A DNA stretch of 64,000 nucleotides from Actinomarinicola tropica (GCF_009650215.1 NZ_CP045851.1:3375001-3439000); one strand, 5' to 3'. Shown: positions 51,901 through 61,039, counted from the first letter of the stretch. The notes: generated by a model from the sequence alone, not told the origin. Made by a program: numbers and translations.

Positions 51901-54900
51901 GGCCTGCCGGCACCCACGCCGCTGTCGCTGCCGGACGACCCGGCGCCGCGACGCAGGAAGGCCACGAACTCCTCGGCCGGCACCGGCCGCGAGAAGTGGA
52001 AGCCCTGCCCGTACTCGCAGCCGAGACGGCGCAGCGACGCGAGCTGCTCGTCGGTCTCGATGCCCTCGGCGACCGTCGTCGTGCCGAGGCCGTGGGCCAG
52101 GTCGATGATCGTGCGGACCACGCCGCTGTTCGCGTCGCCGGGCCCGTCGAGCCGGTCGACGAACGAGCGGTCGATCTTGATGACGTCGACGGGGAAGCGC
52201 TGGATGTAGCCGAGCGACGAGTAGCCGGTGCCGAAGTCGTCGACGGCGAGCATGATGCCGCTCTCGCGCAGCGCGACGAGCCGCTCGCGCAGCTCGGCCG
52301 CGTCGTCCATGACGAGGCTCTCGGTGATCTCCAGCGTGAGCCGCTCCGGCTCGAGGTCGGTCCGGTGCAGGACCTGCCCGACGTCCTCGACGATCGTCGG
52401 CGTGTCGAGCTGGCGGACCGACAGGTTGACGCTCATCTTCAGCTCGGCCGCCTGCGGGTGCGCGTCGGTCCAGGACCGCAGCTGGGTGCAGGCCTCGGTG
52501 AGCACCCACTTGCCGAGCGGGACGATGAGGCCCGTCTCCTCGGCGAGGGGGATGAACGTCGACGGCGGCAGCAGCCCCCGCTCGGGGTGATCCCAGCGCA
52601 CCAGCGCCTCGCAACCGATGACGTCGCCCGTCGCCAGGTCGACGATCGGCTGGTAGTAGAGGGCGAGCCCGCCGTTCTGGATCGCGGACGACAGGGCGGA
52701 CCGCAGCTCCAGCCGCTCGAACGCGCTGGAGTGCACCTCGGCCTGGAAGATCTCGTAGCGGCCCTTTCCCCGCTCCTTGGCCAGGTAGACGGCGACGTCG
52801 GCGCTGCGCAGGAGGACCTCGCCGGTGGAGCTGCGGCTGGGGTCGATGGCCACGCCGATCGAGGCGGTGACCGAGATCTCCCGCCCCTCGACCGAGAACG
52901 GCTGGGCGATGGCGGCGAGGATCCGGTCGGCGACGGCGAAGATCTCGGACTCGCCGTAGGTGTCCTCGAGCAGCACGGCGAAGTCGTCGCCGCCGAGGCG
53001 CGCCGCGGTGTCCGACACCCGCAGGCAGGCGCGCAGCCGCTCGGCGACCGCGATGAGGAGCTGGTCGCCGACGTGGTGGCCGAGCGAGTCGTTGACCTCC
53101 TTGAAGTCGTCGACGTCGACGAAGAGGACGGCCACCTGGTCGAGCCGGGCCTCGGTGCGGGCGAGAGCGCGGCCGAGGCGGCTGTTGAACATCACGCGGT
53201 TGCCGAGCCCGGTGAGCTCGTCGTGGAGCGTCTTGTGCTCGAGGTCCTGCTCGAGCGCTCGGCGGACGGTGACGTCGCGGACGTTCAGCACGATGCCCTG
53301 GACCGCGGCCTCCGAGCGCATGTCGGAGATCGTGACGTCGACGTTGCGCCAGGCGCCGTCGCGGTCCCGCAGCCGCATCTCGAGGGTGAGCTGCTCGAAC
53401 GATCGCGGGGTGAGCGAGTCGACGAGCTTCATGGCCCGGGTGACCTCGTCGGCGGGGAGGAGGCGCATGACGTTGGTGCCGACCAGCGAGTCGGCGTCGA
53501 ACCCGAGCATCGGACCGATGGCCGGGCTGACGTAGCTGAAGAACGCCTGCTCGTCGATGACCGCGACGACATCGGAGCTGTTCTGGACGAGGGCGCGGAA
53601 GCGGGCCTCGGAGCGGGCCAGCCGCTGCTCGGCGGCGTGGCGATCGGTGATGTCGCGGGCGGTGAGGACGACGCCGCCGATCTCCGGCTCGTCGCTGAGG
53701 TCGCGGGCCCGCAGCTCGAACCACCGGTAGGTGCCGTCGGCGTGGAGGAGCCGGATCTCGCTCGGGTCGTCGTCGAGCGCCGTGCCCCGTGCCATGCGGA
53801 GCAGCGCGTCGAACGCGTCGCGGTCGTCCTCGTGGACGAGCTCGAGCGGGAGCGGGCCGAGCAGGGACTCCTCGTCGCGGCCGAGCAGCCGCTCGACGAC
53901 GGGGCTGGCGAAGATGCAGGCCCGCGACTGGTCGAGGACGAGGATGAGGTCGGAGCTGTTCTCGACGAGGGCCCGGAACCGCCGCTCGCTCTTCTCGCGG
54001 TGGAGGTGCTCGGTGAGGGCCGCGCTCTCGATCGCGAAGGAGACCTCGGTGCCGAGGGCCTCGATGGCACGCAGGACCCGCGGCTCGAGCGGGCGGGGCG
54101 TCGTCACGACGATGGCGCCCCGCACCTCGGCCTGCGTGACGAGCGGGAGGATGAACGTGCAGCGCGCCCCGTCGCTCGACTCGCCGTCGGGGAGGTCGAC
54201 CGGCTCGCTGTCGAGCAGCGTCATGGGCGAGCGGCGGTCGAGCGCGGCGAGGAGGACGCCGTCGTGGCGGTCGAGCGGGTCGTCGGTCTCCAGGGCGAGG
54301 TCGGCCCGGTGGCCGGTGGAGGCGACGACCTGCGACACGCCGTCGTCGACCCTGATGATCGACGCCCGCCCCCCGTCGAGCCCACCGGCCAGCGCGGCGA
54401 CCGCCTCCAGCGTGACCCGGTTGGTCTCGTCGATGTTGCGGGCGGTGACGAGCTGGAGGCCGGCGAAGCGCAGCTGGCGCTCCCGCACCGCCGTCCGCTC
54501 CCGGGCCCACACGAGCGAGGAGAGCCGGGCGAGGACGAGGACCGACACGACGAGCGACCCGACGACGAGCAGCGGGAGGTCGTCGTCGCGCCCGCTGTCG
54601 GAGGTCTGGGCGATGCCGCTGACGAGCACGATGGCCGGGGCGAGGAACAGGGCGAGGGCGAGCAGCGTGACGCGGCTCCACGTCAGCCGGATCTCCATGT
54701 CGACGGGGTCGGCGATGCGGGTCCGGGTGGGGTGCATCGCCGCGGCGCCGAGGAGGACGTAGATCGGCAGGGCGGCGAGGAGGAACAGCCCGCCCTCGGT
54801 GCGATCGAGCGTGTCGAACGTCGCGATGACGTCGGCGACGGCGACGAGGACGACGGCGGAGGCGAGCATGTAGAAGCTCGGCGTGCGCGCCCCGGGACCG

Positions 54901-55517
54901 ACCGCCAGTCGAGCGGTGAGCACCACGACGAGCAGCACGAACCCGAAGTACACGAGGTTCAGGACCTGAGCGGCGGCCCCCACCTCGGGATCGGAGACGT
55001 AGTCGCCGATCACGAGCACCCAGATGAGGATGCCGAGTCCGGCGCCGAGGATGAGCGAATCGATGAGGTTGTCGCGGTCGGGCTCGGTCCGGCGCGAGAC
55101 GGTCAGCTCGTTGACCCCGAGGGTCAGGAAGATGTAGCCGGCGATCGAGAAGACGTCACCGACCGACGGGAAGGGGTCGGTCGTGTCGGTGAGCGCCCCT
55201 TGGGCGATCTGGACGAGCGGGGCGAGCAGGAACGACGCGCCGGCGAAGGCGATCAGCCGCCACGAGTGGGCGGCGAGCCCCTTCTCGCGCACGCTGACGC
55301 GGATGCCGGCGCTGACGGCGATCCACCCCGCCACCTGGACGACGGCGCCGCGGGCCTCGGCCGGCAGCCAGAACGCGACGATGCAGGCGACGAGTCCTCC
55401 GAGGAGGTACTGGGCCCAGCGCTCGCGCAGCACCTGGTCCCTGTCGGCCGCTCCGGGCCCGGTGTGAACCAGCTGCGAACGTCGCGGCCGGGCGGTGGGC
55501 TCCGACCGCTCGGTCAC
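51897..55517 (-). CDS. large membrane PAS-GAF-GGDEF-EAL c-di-GMP protein
   Basis: 1206 residues from a GTG directly after the preceding gene's stop. The N-terminal ~320 residues hold about ten hydrophobic helices (MASE-like sensor), then GAF (~345-510), two PAS domains (~515-640, ~640-765), GGDEF (signature RLGGDDFAVLL, an accepted GGDDF variant) and EAL (CEALVRWDHPERGLLPP, EITESLVMDD, VDDFGTGYSSLGYIQRFP, KIDRSFV, AEGIETDEQL). Both catalytic sites look intact, so net activity depends on signalling. It shares an operon with the arginine decarboxylase and GNAT genes upstream. Confidence 0.92.
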   Translation of the reverse strand: MTERSEPTARPRRSQLVHTGPGAADRDQVLRERWAQYLLGGLVACIVAFWLPAEARGAVVQVAGWIAVSAGIRVSVREKGLAAHSWRLIAFAGASFLLAPLVQIAQGALTDTTDPFPSVGDVFSIAGYIFLTLGVNELTVSRRTEPDRDNLIDSLILGAGLGILIWVLVIGDYVSDPEVGAAAQVLNLVYFGFVLLVVVLTARLAVGPGARTPSFYMLASAVVLVAVADVIATFDTLDRTEGGLFLLAALPIYVLLGAAAMHPTRTRIADPVDMEIRLTWSRVTLLALALFLAPAIVLVSGIAQTSDSGRDDDLPLLVVGSLVVSVLVLARLSSLVWARERTAVRERQLRFAGLQLVTARNIDETNRVTLEAVAALAGGLDGGRASIIRVDDGVSQVVASTGHRADLALETDDPLDRHDGVLLAALDRRSPMTLLDSEPVDLPDGESSDGARCTFILPLVTQAEVRGAIVVTTPRPLEPRVLRAIEALGTEVSFAIESAALTEHLHREKSERRFRALVENSSDLILVLDQSRACIFASPVVERLLGRDEESLLGPLPLELVHEDDRDAFDALLRMARGTALDDDPSEIRLLHADGTYRWFELRARDLSDEPEIGGVVLTARDITDRHAAEQRLARSEARFRALVQNSSDVVAVIDEQAFFSYVSPAIGPMLGFDADSLVGTNVMRLLPADEVTRAMKLVDSLTPRSFEQLTLEMRLRDRDGAWRNVDVTISDMRSEAAVQGIVLNVRDVTVRRALEQDLEHKTLHDELTGLGNRVMFNSRLGRALARTEARLDQVAVLFVDVDDFKEVNDSLGHHVGDQLLIAVAERLRACLRVSDTAARLGGDDFAVLLEDTYGESEIFAVADRILAAIAQPFSVEGREISVTASIGVAIDPSRSSTGEVLLRSADVAVYLAKERGKGRYEIFQAEVHSSAFERLELRSALSSAIQNGGLALYYQPIVDLATGDVIGCEALVRWDHPERGLLPPSTFIPLAEETGLIVPLGKWVLTEACTQLRSWTDAHPQAAELKMSVNLSVRQLDTPTIVEDVGQVLHRTDLEPERLTLEITESLVMDDAAELRERLVALRESGIMLAVDDFGTGYSSLGYIQRFPVDVIKIDRSFVDRLDGPGDANSGVVRTIIDLAHGLGTTTVAEGIETDEQLASLRRLGCEYGQGFHFSRPVPAEEFVAFLRRGAGSSGSDSGVGAGRP

Positions 55518-56078
55518 TCAGCCCTCCGAACCCACCGGCGCCCCGGTCCACGGCACGGCGTCGAACACCGCGACGACGAGCGCGCAGGCCGCCGGCCCCT
55601 CGCAGACCGTGGTCGACAGGCGCATGTGGACGTCGCCGAACTCGACGTCGCGCGAGCGGGTGAGCGAGTCGAGGCTGTCGCGGATGTGGGTCTCCACCTC
55701 CTCGACCGTATGCCCTTCGTGCTCGACGAACAGGCCACGACCGGTGACCGGCTCCTGGACCCAGCCGATGCCCGCCGCGAGGCGGTCGTGCAGGTTCGAC
55801 GTGCGGGCCTCGGCCATGACGACGTAGAGGCGGTCGCCCCAGCCGCCGGGGGCGGCCACCGGACCGTCGGGTTCGGTGATGACCGAGGCGGGCGGGATGA
55901 CCGAGCTGAGCCGGATCAGGTTGCGGTCGGCGACCCCGGCGTCGACGAGCGCGGCGTCGAACGCCGCGAGCTCGTTCGGGCCCGATCCCACGCCGGGGAC
56001 GACGGGGATCTCCAGCCGGACCTGCTGCTCGGCGACCGCGGGGTCGATGGGGGACGCGCCAGGGGAGGGCTCACCCAC
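55518..56078 (-). CDS. pyruvoyl-dependent arginine decarboxylase
   Basis: 186 residues. The self-cleavage site is LSSVIPPAS with Ser58-Ser59 in NLIRLSSVIPPA; cleavage would turn Ser59 into the pyruvoyl group. Flanking conserved segments are VPGVGSGPNELAAFDAAL and GDRLYVVMAEARTS, and the late segment FVEHEGHTVEEVE also fits PvlArgDC. It converts arginine to agmatine, feeding polyamine synthesis or acid resistance. No agmatinase gene is near. The start overlaps the GNAT gene end by 8 nt. Confidence 0.9.
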   Translation of the reverse strand: MGEPSPGASPIDPAVAEQQVRLEIPVVPGVGSGPNELAAFDAALVDAGVADRNLIRLSSVIPPASVITEPDGPVAAPGGWGDRLYVVMAEARTSNLHDRLAAGIGWVQEPVTGRGLFVEHEGHTVEEVETHIRDSLDSLTRSRDVEFGDVHMRLSTTVCEGPAACALVVAVFDAVPWTGAPVGSEG

Positions 56079-56724
56079 GTCCGCTCACCTGCGGGGCCTG
56101 CTCGGCGGCGGACGGCGCGGCCTCCTCGGCGGCCTGCGCTGCGACGGTGGCGTCGCGCAGGTCGATCTCGGCCGGCGCCTCGCGCAGGCCGTAGGTCGGG
56201 TACGCGTAGTACGCCTGGACGTCGACCTGCTCGGTGTCGAAGTGGCAGAGGGGGCGCGCGACCTCGGCGATCAGCTTCGGGAGCTGGACCTCCTCGATGT
56301 TGTGCCGGCAGCAGTCGAACGCCGCGACGGCGTGGTGGCTGGCCGTGTAGCGCACGGTCTCGCGCAGCATCCGGTAGGCCCACAGCCCGCCACGCACCGT
56401 GGGACTGACCAGCAGCGCGCCGTAGTAGTGGATCGCGCCGCGTGCCGCCTGCTCGGGGTACTGGCGGCGCCAGAACTCGGGGCTGATCCAGGGGACGGTG
56501 TCGAGGTCGGTGTTGATGACCGCCATGGCGACGGGCTGCTCGCGCCGGTCCCACCCCACGAACTTGAGCACCGACTCGAGCTCCATCTCCTCGCGGAACT
56601 CGTCGTCGGTGAGGGCCTGACGGCTCGCGGCCAGACCCTGGAGGGGGTCGAAGGCGGCCCTGTAGAGCTCGAGGAACCGCTCCGTGGTCGGTTCGTCGAT
56701 GACGTTCTCGATGGTGACCCGCAT
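56071..56724 (-). CDS. GNAT-like acyltransferase coupled to arginine decarboxylase
   Basis: 217 residues. The pattern FLELYRAAFDPLQGLAASRQALTDDEF, then VAMAVINTDLDTVPWISPEF and ALLVSPTVRGGLWAYRMLRE, followed by AAFDCCRHN, suggests a GNAT-type fold. The acetyl-CoA loop is poorly conserved, so confidence is moderate. The C-terminus is an Ala/Glu-rich tail. Because it overlaps the decarboxylase gene, an action on arginine, agmatine or a derived amine is an attractive but untested idea. Confidence 0.6.
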   Translation of the reverse strand: MRVTIENVIDEPTTERFLELYRAAFDPLQGLAASRQALTDDEFREEMELESVLKFVGWDRREQPVAMAVINTDLDTVPWISPEFWRRQYPEQAARGAIHYYGALLVSPTVRGGLWAYRMLRETVRYTASHHAVAAFDCCRHNIEEVQLPKLIAEVARPLCHFDTEQVDVQAYYAYPTYGLREAPAEIDLRDATVAAQAAEEAAPSAAEQAPQVSGRG

Positions 56725-56938
56725 GTCACTCAGTCCTTGTCGTGCACGACCGACGCGGCCGCGCGCGGCTCGGGTCGTCGTGCTGTGTTCGGTGTGTGGC
56801 GATTCCCGAGTAGGCCGGTCAGCCTACGGGTTGGGCGGAGGTCGGCCAATGACCGCCGTCACCGCTGGGAGGTGACGTGACCGACGACCGTCCCCCAGGG
56901 CATCGGCACGACGCCCCGGGCACTTGACCGACGGGCGA
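56725..56938. other. 214-bp intergenic region
   Basis: Between two minus-strand genes. It contains a 7-bp hairpin CGTCACC/GGTGACG (56857-56877), probably terminating the acyl-CoA ligase transcript, and presumably the promoter of the GNAT-decarboxylase-cyclase operon. No coding frame is supported. Confidence 0.55.
56857..56877 (-). terminator. hairpin downstream of the acyl-CoA ligase gene
   Basis: CGTCACC-gctggga-GGTGACG, 7-bp perfect stem and 7-nt loop, 62 bp beyond the ligase stop. Confidence 0.45.
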
Positions 56939-58759
56939 TCAGGCGTACAGCTCGCCGATCTCGTCGGCGTAGCGGGCGTGGACGCCACGCCGCTTCAGCT
57001 TGGACGTCGGGGTGAGCAGCTCGGAGTCGGGCAGCCACTCCTCGCCGAGGATCCGCACCTTCTTCACCCGCTCGGCGTTGTTGAACTCCTCCATCACCTC
57101 CGCCACCCCGCGCTCGACCTCGGCGACGACGTCGGGGTGGTCGGCGAGGGCCTGCAGGTCGTCGGCGTCCTCGATGCCGTGCTGGCGGGCCCACACCGGG
57201 GCCACGTCAGGATCGAGCACGACGAGGGCGGAGACGAACGGGCGCTGGTCGCCGATGACGCACGCCTGGCCGACGAGGGGCACGAGCTTCAGCGCCGCTT
57301 CGAGGTTGGCGGGGCTGATGTTCTTGCCGCCCGCGGTGATGATGAGCTCCTTCTTGCGATCGACGATGCGCAGGTACCCGTCGTCGTCGATCTCGCCGAT
57401 GTCGCCGGTGTGCAGCCAGCCGTCCTGGAGGGCGAAGGCGGTGGCGTCGGCGTTGTCGAGGTAGCCCGCGAAGATGTTGCCGCCCCGGCAGATCACCTCG
57501 CCGTCCTCGGCCAGGCGCACGTCGCAGCCGGCGATGGCGGGGCCGACGGTGCCCGCCTTCACCCGCGTCGGCGTGAAGGTCATCGGCCCGGAGCTCTCGG
57601 ACAGGCCGTAGATCTCCGACAGCGGCACACCGATGGCCCGGAACCACCCGAGCAGCTCGGCGGGGATGGGGGCGGCGCCGGTGATCGCCAGGTCGAGCTG
57701 GTCGAGGCCGACCAGCTGGCGGACCTGGGAGAACGCGACCTCGTCGAGGAAGTTCCAGGTGGCGACCTCCTCCTCGGTGGCCGTCCCCCAGTCGATCTTC
57801 TCGACGATCGGCCGGGCCGCGGCGACGGCCTCCTCGAACTTCTGGCCCTTCTCGGGGTCGGCGGCCAGCGCGGCCGTCACCCCGGCGTAGATCTTCTCCC
57901 AGACCCGGGGCACGCCGAACATGACGTTCGGGCGCACCTCGCCCGCGTAGGCCGCCACCTGGGAGGGGTCGGGGCAGCAGCTGACCTCGAAGCCGAGCAT
58001 CGCCTGCTGGTAGTGCGAGGTGACCCGCTCGGCGATGTGGGCCATCGGCAGGTACGAGACGAGGCGCTTGCCGACGTACTCGCCGAGCTGGATGGTCTCC
58101 CTCAGCGACTCGACGGTCCAGCAGATGTTGCGGTGCGTGAGCATGACGCCCTTGGGCGGGCCCGTCGTGCCCGAGGTGTAGATGATCGTCGCCAGGTCGT
58201 CGGGCTGGCAGGCCGCGGCGGCGGCCTCGAGGTCGCAGGGGTCGTGGCCGAGGAGGTCCTCGTAGCGGAGCAGGTCGTCCCGGCCGGCGGGCGGGTGGAT
58301 GGCGATGATCGACCGCAGGGCGGGCAGGTCGTCGCGGACGGCGTCGAACCGGGCGAGGAAGCCCTCGTCCTCGACGACGGCCAGGCAGGCACCGGAGTGC
58401 TCGGTGAGGTAGCGCACCTGGTCGGCCGAGGAGGAGTTGTAGATCGAGATCGGCGTCGCCCCGACGAAGTAGGCGGCCATGTCGAGGACGTGGAACTCGG
58501 GGATGTTGCGCACCATGAGGACGATGCGGTCGCCCGGCCCGACGCCGAGGTCGGCGTAGGCCGCGGCGACGCGTGCCGTGCGGTCGAGGTAGTCGGAAAA
58601 GGTCCACTCGTGCCAGCCGTCGTCGTCCTTCCAGCGCAGCGCGGTGCGGTCGGCGAGCGAGCGAGCGGTCTCGACGAAGCGGGAGCCGATCGTCGCGCCC
58701 TCCACGCGGCGGTGGAGCTCCTCGTCGGTGATCGTGGACACGTTCGTCGTCTCGGACAC
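56939..58759 (-). CDS. long-chain fatty acid--CoA ligase (AMP-binding)
   Basis: 606 residues from GTG 58759, with GAGGAG upstream; the open frame continues upstream but lacks family sequence. Motifs: TIIYTSGTTGPPKGVMLTH, SYLPMAHIAERVTSHY (FACS-type), GAAPIPAELLGWF, YGLSESSGPMTF, WLHTGDIGEIDDDGYLRIVDRKKELI and PTSKLKRRGVHARY near the end with the catalytic Lys. Activates fatty acids to acyl-CoA. Divergent from the second thiolase gene, consistent with fatty-acid use. Confidence 0.95.
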   Translation of the reverse strand: MSETTNVSTITDEELHRRVEGATIGSRFVETARSLADRTALRWKDDDGWHEWTFSDYLDRTARVAAAYADLGVGPGDRIVLMVRNIPEFHVLDMAAYFVGATPISIYNSSSADQVRYLTEHSGACLAVVEDEGFLARFDAVRDDLPALRSIIAIHPPAGRDDLLRYEDLLGHDPCDLEAAAAACQPDDLATIIYTSGTTGPPKGVMLTHRNICWTVESLRETIQLGEYVGKRLVSYLPMAHIAERVTSHYQQAMLGFEVSCCPDPSQVAAYAGEVRPNVMFGVPRVWEKIYAGVTAALAADPEKGQKFEEAVAAARPIVEKIDWGTATEEEVATWNFLDEVAFSQVRQLVGLDQLDLAITGAAPIPAELLGWFRAIGVPLSEIYGLSESSGPMTFTPTRVKAGTVGPAIAGCDVRLAEDGEVICRGGNIFAGYLDNADATAFALQDGWLHTGDIGEIDDDGYLRIVDRKKELIITAGGKNISPANLEAALKLVPLVGQACVIGDQRPFVSALVVLDPDVAPVWARQHGIEDADDLQALADHPDVVAEVERGVAEVMEEFNNAERVKKVRILGEEWLPDSELLTPTSKLKRRGVHARYADEIGELYA

Positions 58760-58920
58760 GGTGGGCGCTCCTCGTCTGGCGGGCTGGCCGCTGTACGGCG
58801 TCCGGTACATGGTGACACGCGCCACTCGGGGCGGGACCCGCAGGTTGCCGAGGGACTCGCCGGGTGGGAGGATCAGTGTCCTCAAATGGGTCCGACCCAC
58901 GCCCGACCAAGGAGCTCACC

Positions 58921-60114
58921 GTGCCCAACGCCGTGATCGTCGACGCCGTCCGCACCGCCGGAGGCAAGCGCAACGGGAAGCTGTCCGGCTGGCACCCCGC
59001 CGACCTCGCCGCCGAGGTGCTCACCGCCCTCGCCGAGCGCAACGGCCTCGATCCGGCACAGGTCGACGACGTGATCATGGGCTGCGTCATGCAGGTGGGC
59101 GCCCAGTCCCTGAACGTCGGCCGCAACGCCGTGCTCGGCGCCGGCTGGCCCGAGACCGTCCCCGCCACCACCATCGACCGCCAGTGCGGCTCGTCCCAGC
59201 AGTCGGCGCACTTCGCCGCCCAGGGCGTGATGGCCGGGGCCTACGACATCGTCGTCGCCGCCGGCGTCGAGGTGATGAGCCTCGTCCCCATGGGGGCCTC
59301 CATCGGCCAGGGCACCGGCTTCCCGTTCGGCCCCCGCGTCAACGAGCGCTACGAGCCCCAGGGAGGCCTCGTCTCCCAGGGCATCGGCGCCGAGATGATC
59401 GCCGACAAGTGGGGCCTCTCCCGCGAGGACCTCGACGCCTACGGCGCCCAGTCGCAGCAGCGCGCCGCCCGGGCCACCGCCGAGGGCCGGTTCGACAACG
59501 AGATCGTCCCCGTCGCCGAGAAGCGCCTCGACCGCGAGACCGGCAACGTCGTCGAGACCGGCGAGATGGTCACCGCCGACGAGGGCATCCGCCCCGACAC
59601 CACGGCGGAGTCCCTCGCCAAGCTGAAGCCGGCGTTCAAGGAGGACGGCAAGATCACCGCCGGCAACTCCTCCCAGATCACCGACGGCGCCTCGGCGGCG
59701 CTCATCATGACCGAGGAGAAGGCGAAGCAGCTCGGGCTCACGCCCCGGGCCCGCTTCCACTCGTTCTCGGTCGTCGGCGCCGACCCGATCACGATGCTCA
59801 CCGGTCCGATCCCCGCCACGCACAAGGTGCTCGAGCGCGGCGGGCTCACGATGGCCGACATCGACGTCACCGAGATCAACGAGGCCTTCGCGTCGGTCGT
59901 GCTCGCCTGGGAGAAGGAGCTGCACCCCGACATGGAGAAGGTGAACCCGAACGGCGGCGCGATCGCCCTCGGCCACCCGCTCGGCTGCTCGGGCACCAAG
60001 CTGCTCGCCACGCTGCTCAACGAGCTCGAGCGCACCGGCGGCCGCTACGGCCTCCAGACCATGTGCGAGGGCGGCGGCCTGGCCAACGCCACCGTCATCG
60101 AGCGCCTGGGCTGA
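58921..60114 (+). CDS. acetyl-CoA acetyltransferase (thiolase)
   Basis: 397 residues from GTG 58921, with GGAG just upstream. Catalytic Cys89 in TIDRQCGSSQQ, His in GGAIALGHPLGCSG, and the second Cys in QTMCEGGGLANAT. The extended middle loop (GASIGQGTGFPFGPRVNERY) resembles degradative acyl-CoA thiolases (FadA-like, steroid/fatty acid). Likely works with the divergent acyl-CoA ligase. Confidence 0.93.
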   Translation: MPNAVIVDAVRTAGGKRNGKLSGWHPADLAAEVLTALAERNGLDPAQVDDVIMGCVMQVGAQSLNVGRNAVLGAGWPETVPATTIDRQCGSSQQSAHFAAQGVMAGAYDIVVAAGVEVMSLVPMGASIGQGTGFPFGPRVNERYEPQGGLVSQGIGAEMIADKWGLSREDLDAYGAQSQQRAARATAEGRFDNEIVPVAEKRLDRETGNVVETGEMVTADEGIRPDTTAESLAKLKPAFKEDGKITAGNSSQITDGASAALIMTEEKAKQLGLTPRARFHSFSVVGADPITMLTGPIPATHKVLERGGLTMADIDVTEINEAFASVVLAWEKELHPDMEKVNPNGGAIALGHPLGCSGTKLLATLLNELERTGGRYGLQTMCEGGGLANATVIERLG

Positions 60115-60173
60115 CCCGCTCCGCCCCGCCCGCGTCGACCCCGCCAACCCGCCGCCACGATCGCCCCCCACCT

Positions 60174-60209
60174 CATACGCGCCGAATCGACGCCGAATCG
60201 GCGCGTATG
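60174..60209 (+). terminator. 12-bp hairpin after the thiolase gene
   Basis: CATACGCGCCGA (60174-60185) and TCGGCGCGTATG (60198-60209) are perfectly complementary around a 12-nt loop, 60 bp after the stop. GCCGAATCG occurs twice within it. Confidence 0.65.
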
Positions 60210-60261
60210 GGAGAGCGGGCGGGGGTGGCGGGCCGGGGTGCGGGCGTAGAGTGGCCGCGGC

Positions 60262-60525
60262 ATGGAGCTCGACCTCGAACCGTGGAAGGTCATCCTGGCG
60301 GTCGCCTTCGCCTACCTGGTGATCCGGGGCGGGTTGGCCGTCCTCCGCACGATGGCCCGCCCGGCGCCCGCGCCCCCGCCGCCCGGCGAGCTCCGCAAGG
60401 TCAAGATCATGTACCGGTGCAGCGTGTGCGGCGCCGAGGCGCGCATGACGGCGGCCCCCGACGAGGAGCCCCCTCCCCCACGCCACTGCCTCGAGGACAT
60501 GGACCTCGTGGCGCCCATCGACTGA
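60262..60525 (+). CDS. small membrane protein with zinc-ribbon-like tail
   Basis: 87 residues. One N-terminal transmembrane helix (VILAVAFAYLVIRGGLAVL), a Pro-rich linker, and a C-terminal Cys module YRCSVCGAEARMT...RHCLEDM with three Cys and one His. Codon bias and the TAGAGT hexamer 9 nt before the ATG support a real gene. Similar small proteins occur in other actinobacteria near cell-division genes, as I recall. Function unknown. Confidence 0.7.
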   Translation: MELDLEPWKVILAVAFAYLVIRGGLAVLRTMARPAPAPPPPGELRKVKIMYRCSVCGAEARMTAAPDEEPPPPRHCLEDMDLVAPID

Positions 60526-60576
60526 GCGCGCCGATCGACTGAGCGCGCTGACGCCGCCACGCTGCGCACCCGCGCC

Positions 60577-60595
60577 GTCCACATGCTGTGGACAA
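60577..60595. promoter_or_regulatory. palindrome GTCCACA-N3-TGTGGAC containing a DnaA-box-like word
   Basis: Perfect 7-bp inverted repeat followed by AA, so the minus strand reads TTGTCCACA (60595-60587), the form of DnaA box used in mycobacteria and Streptomyces. A single clear box is present. In several actinobacteria the crgA-pknB cluster lies near oriC, so this may be an oriC-distal box. Confidence 0.4.
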
Positions 60596-60615
60596 CTTTG
60601 GGGAGGGTCACAGGC

Positions 60616-60633
60616 GTGTAACTCATGTCACAC
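60616..60633. promoter_or_regulatory. CRP/FNR-like palindrome in a convergent region
   Basis: GTGTAA-N6-TCACAC, 5 of 6 half-site bases symmetric, close to the TGTGA-N6-TCACA consensus. It lies between the 3' ends of two convergent genes, where an activator site is unexpected. Confidence 0.35.
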
Positions 60634-60643
60634 CTGCCGGTCA

Positions 60644-60662
60644 CCGGACGTTCACCGTCCGG
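60644..60662. terminator. hairpin between the small membrane protein gene and crgA
   Basis: CCGGAC (60644-60649) and GTCCGG (60657-60662) pair around a 7-nt loop, 17 bp before the crgA stop on the other strand. Confidence 0.45.
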
Positions 60663-60678
60663 CACCGCGAGCGCCTGC

Positions 60679-61032
60679 CTAGTGCAGCTGGGTGGCGGTG
60701 ACGATCCCGCCGAGGATGAGGCCGAGCCCGCCGATCAGGTACCAGTTGTCGGTGCCCCCGGGCAGCACGCCCATGTAGTTGAGGACGATGACGAGGATCC
60801 CGAGCAGGAGGAGCCCGAACATCACCGGGACGACCCAGGGCGCCGTCACCTTCTCGATGTGGGGATCCGGGGGCGTGTAGCGGGAGCTGGCGCCGGCGTG
60901 GCCTTCGACCGCTTCGCCCTCGGTGCGTCGACGCGCCGGGTTGCCCGAGCCGGTGCCCTTCGGGGTCACCCGACCGCTGGTCGGCTTCTTCTTCTTGGGC
61001 GGCGGCGTCTTCTTCGGTGGCGTCGACGACAT
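60679..61032 (-). CDS. crgA: cell division protein CrgA
   Basis: 117 residues. Lys/Pro-rich N-terminus, then two transmembrane helices (VPVMFGLLLLGILVIVLNYMG and WYLIGGLGLILGGIVTATQ) separated by a short loop, the CrgA pattern. CrgA links FtsZ/FtsI/Wag31 and modulates septation in actinobacteria. TATCCT lies 7 nt before the ATG on the minus strand, so it is likely leaderless. Divergent from trpG/pabA as in other actinobacteria. Confidence 0.92.
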   Translation of the reverse strand: MSSTPPKKTPPPKKKKPTSGRVTPKGTGSGNPARRRTEGEAVEGHAGASSRYTPPDPHIEKVTAPWVVPVMFGLLLLGILVIVLNYMGVLPGGTDNWYLIGGLGLILGGIVTATQLH

Positions 61033-61039
61033 CTCGGAG

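Noticed and set aside
51195-56408. 1737-residue plus-strand open frame
   Set aside because: Antisense shadow of the GGDEF-EAL, decarboxylase and GNAT genes. Its sequence is low-complexity Arg/Asp/Glu/Gly with no motif, while the minus strand carries complete catalytic motifs.
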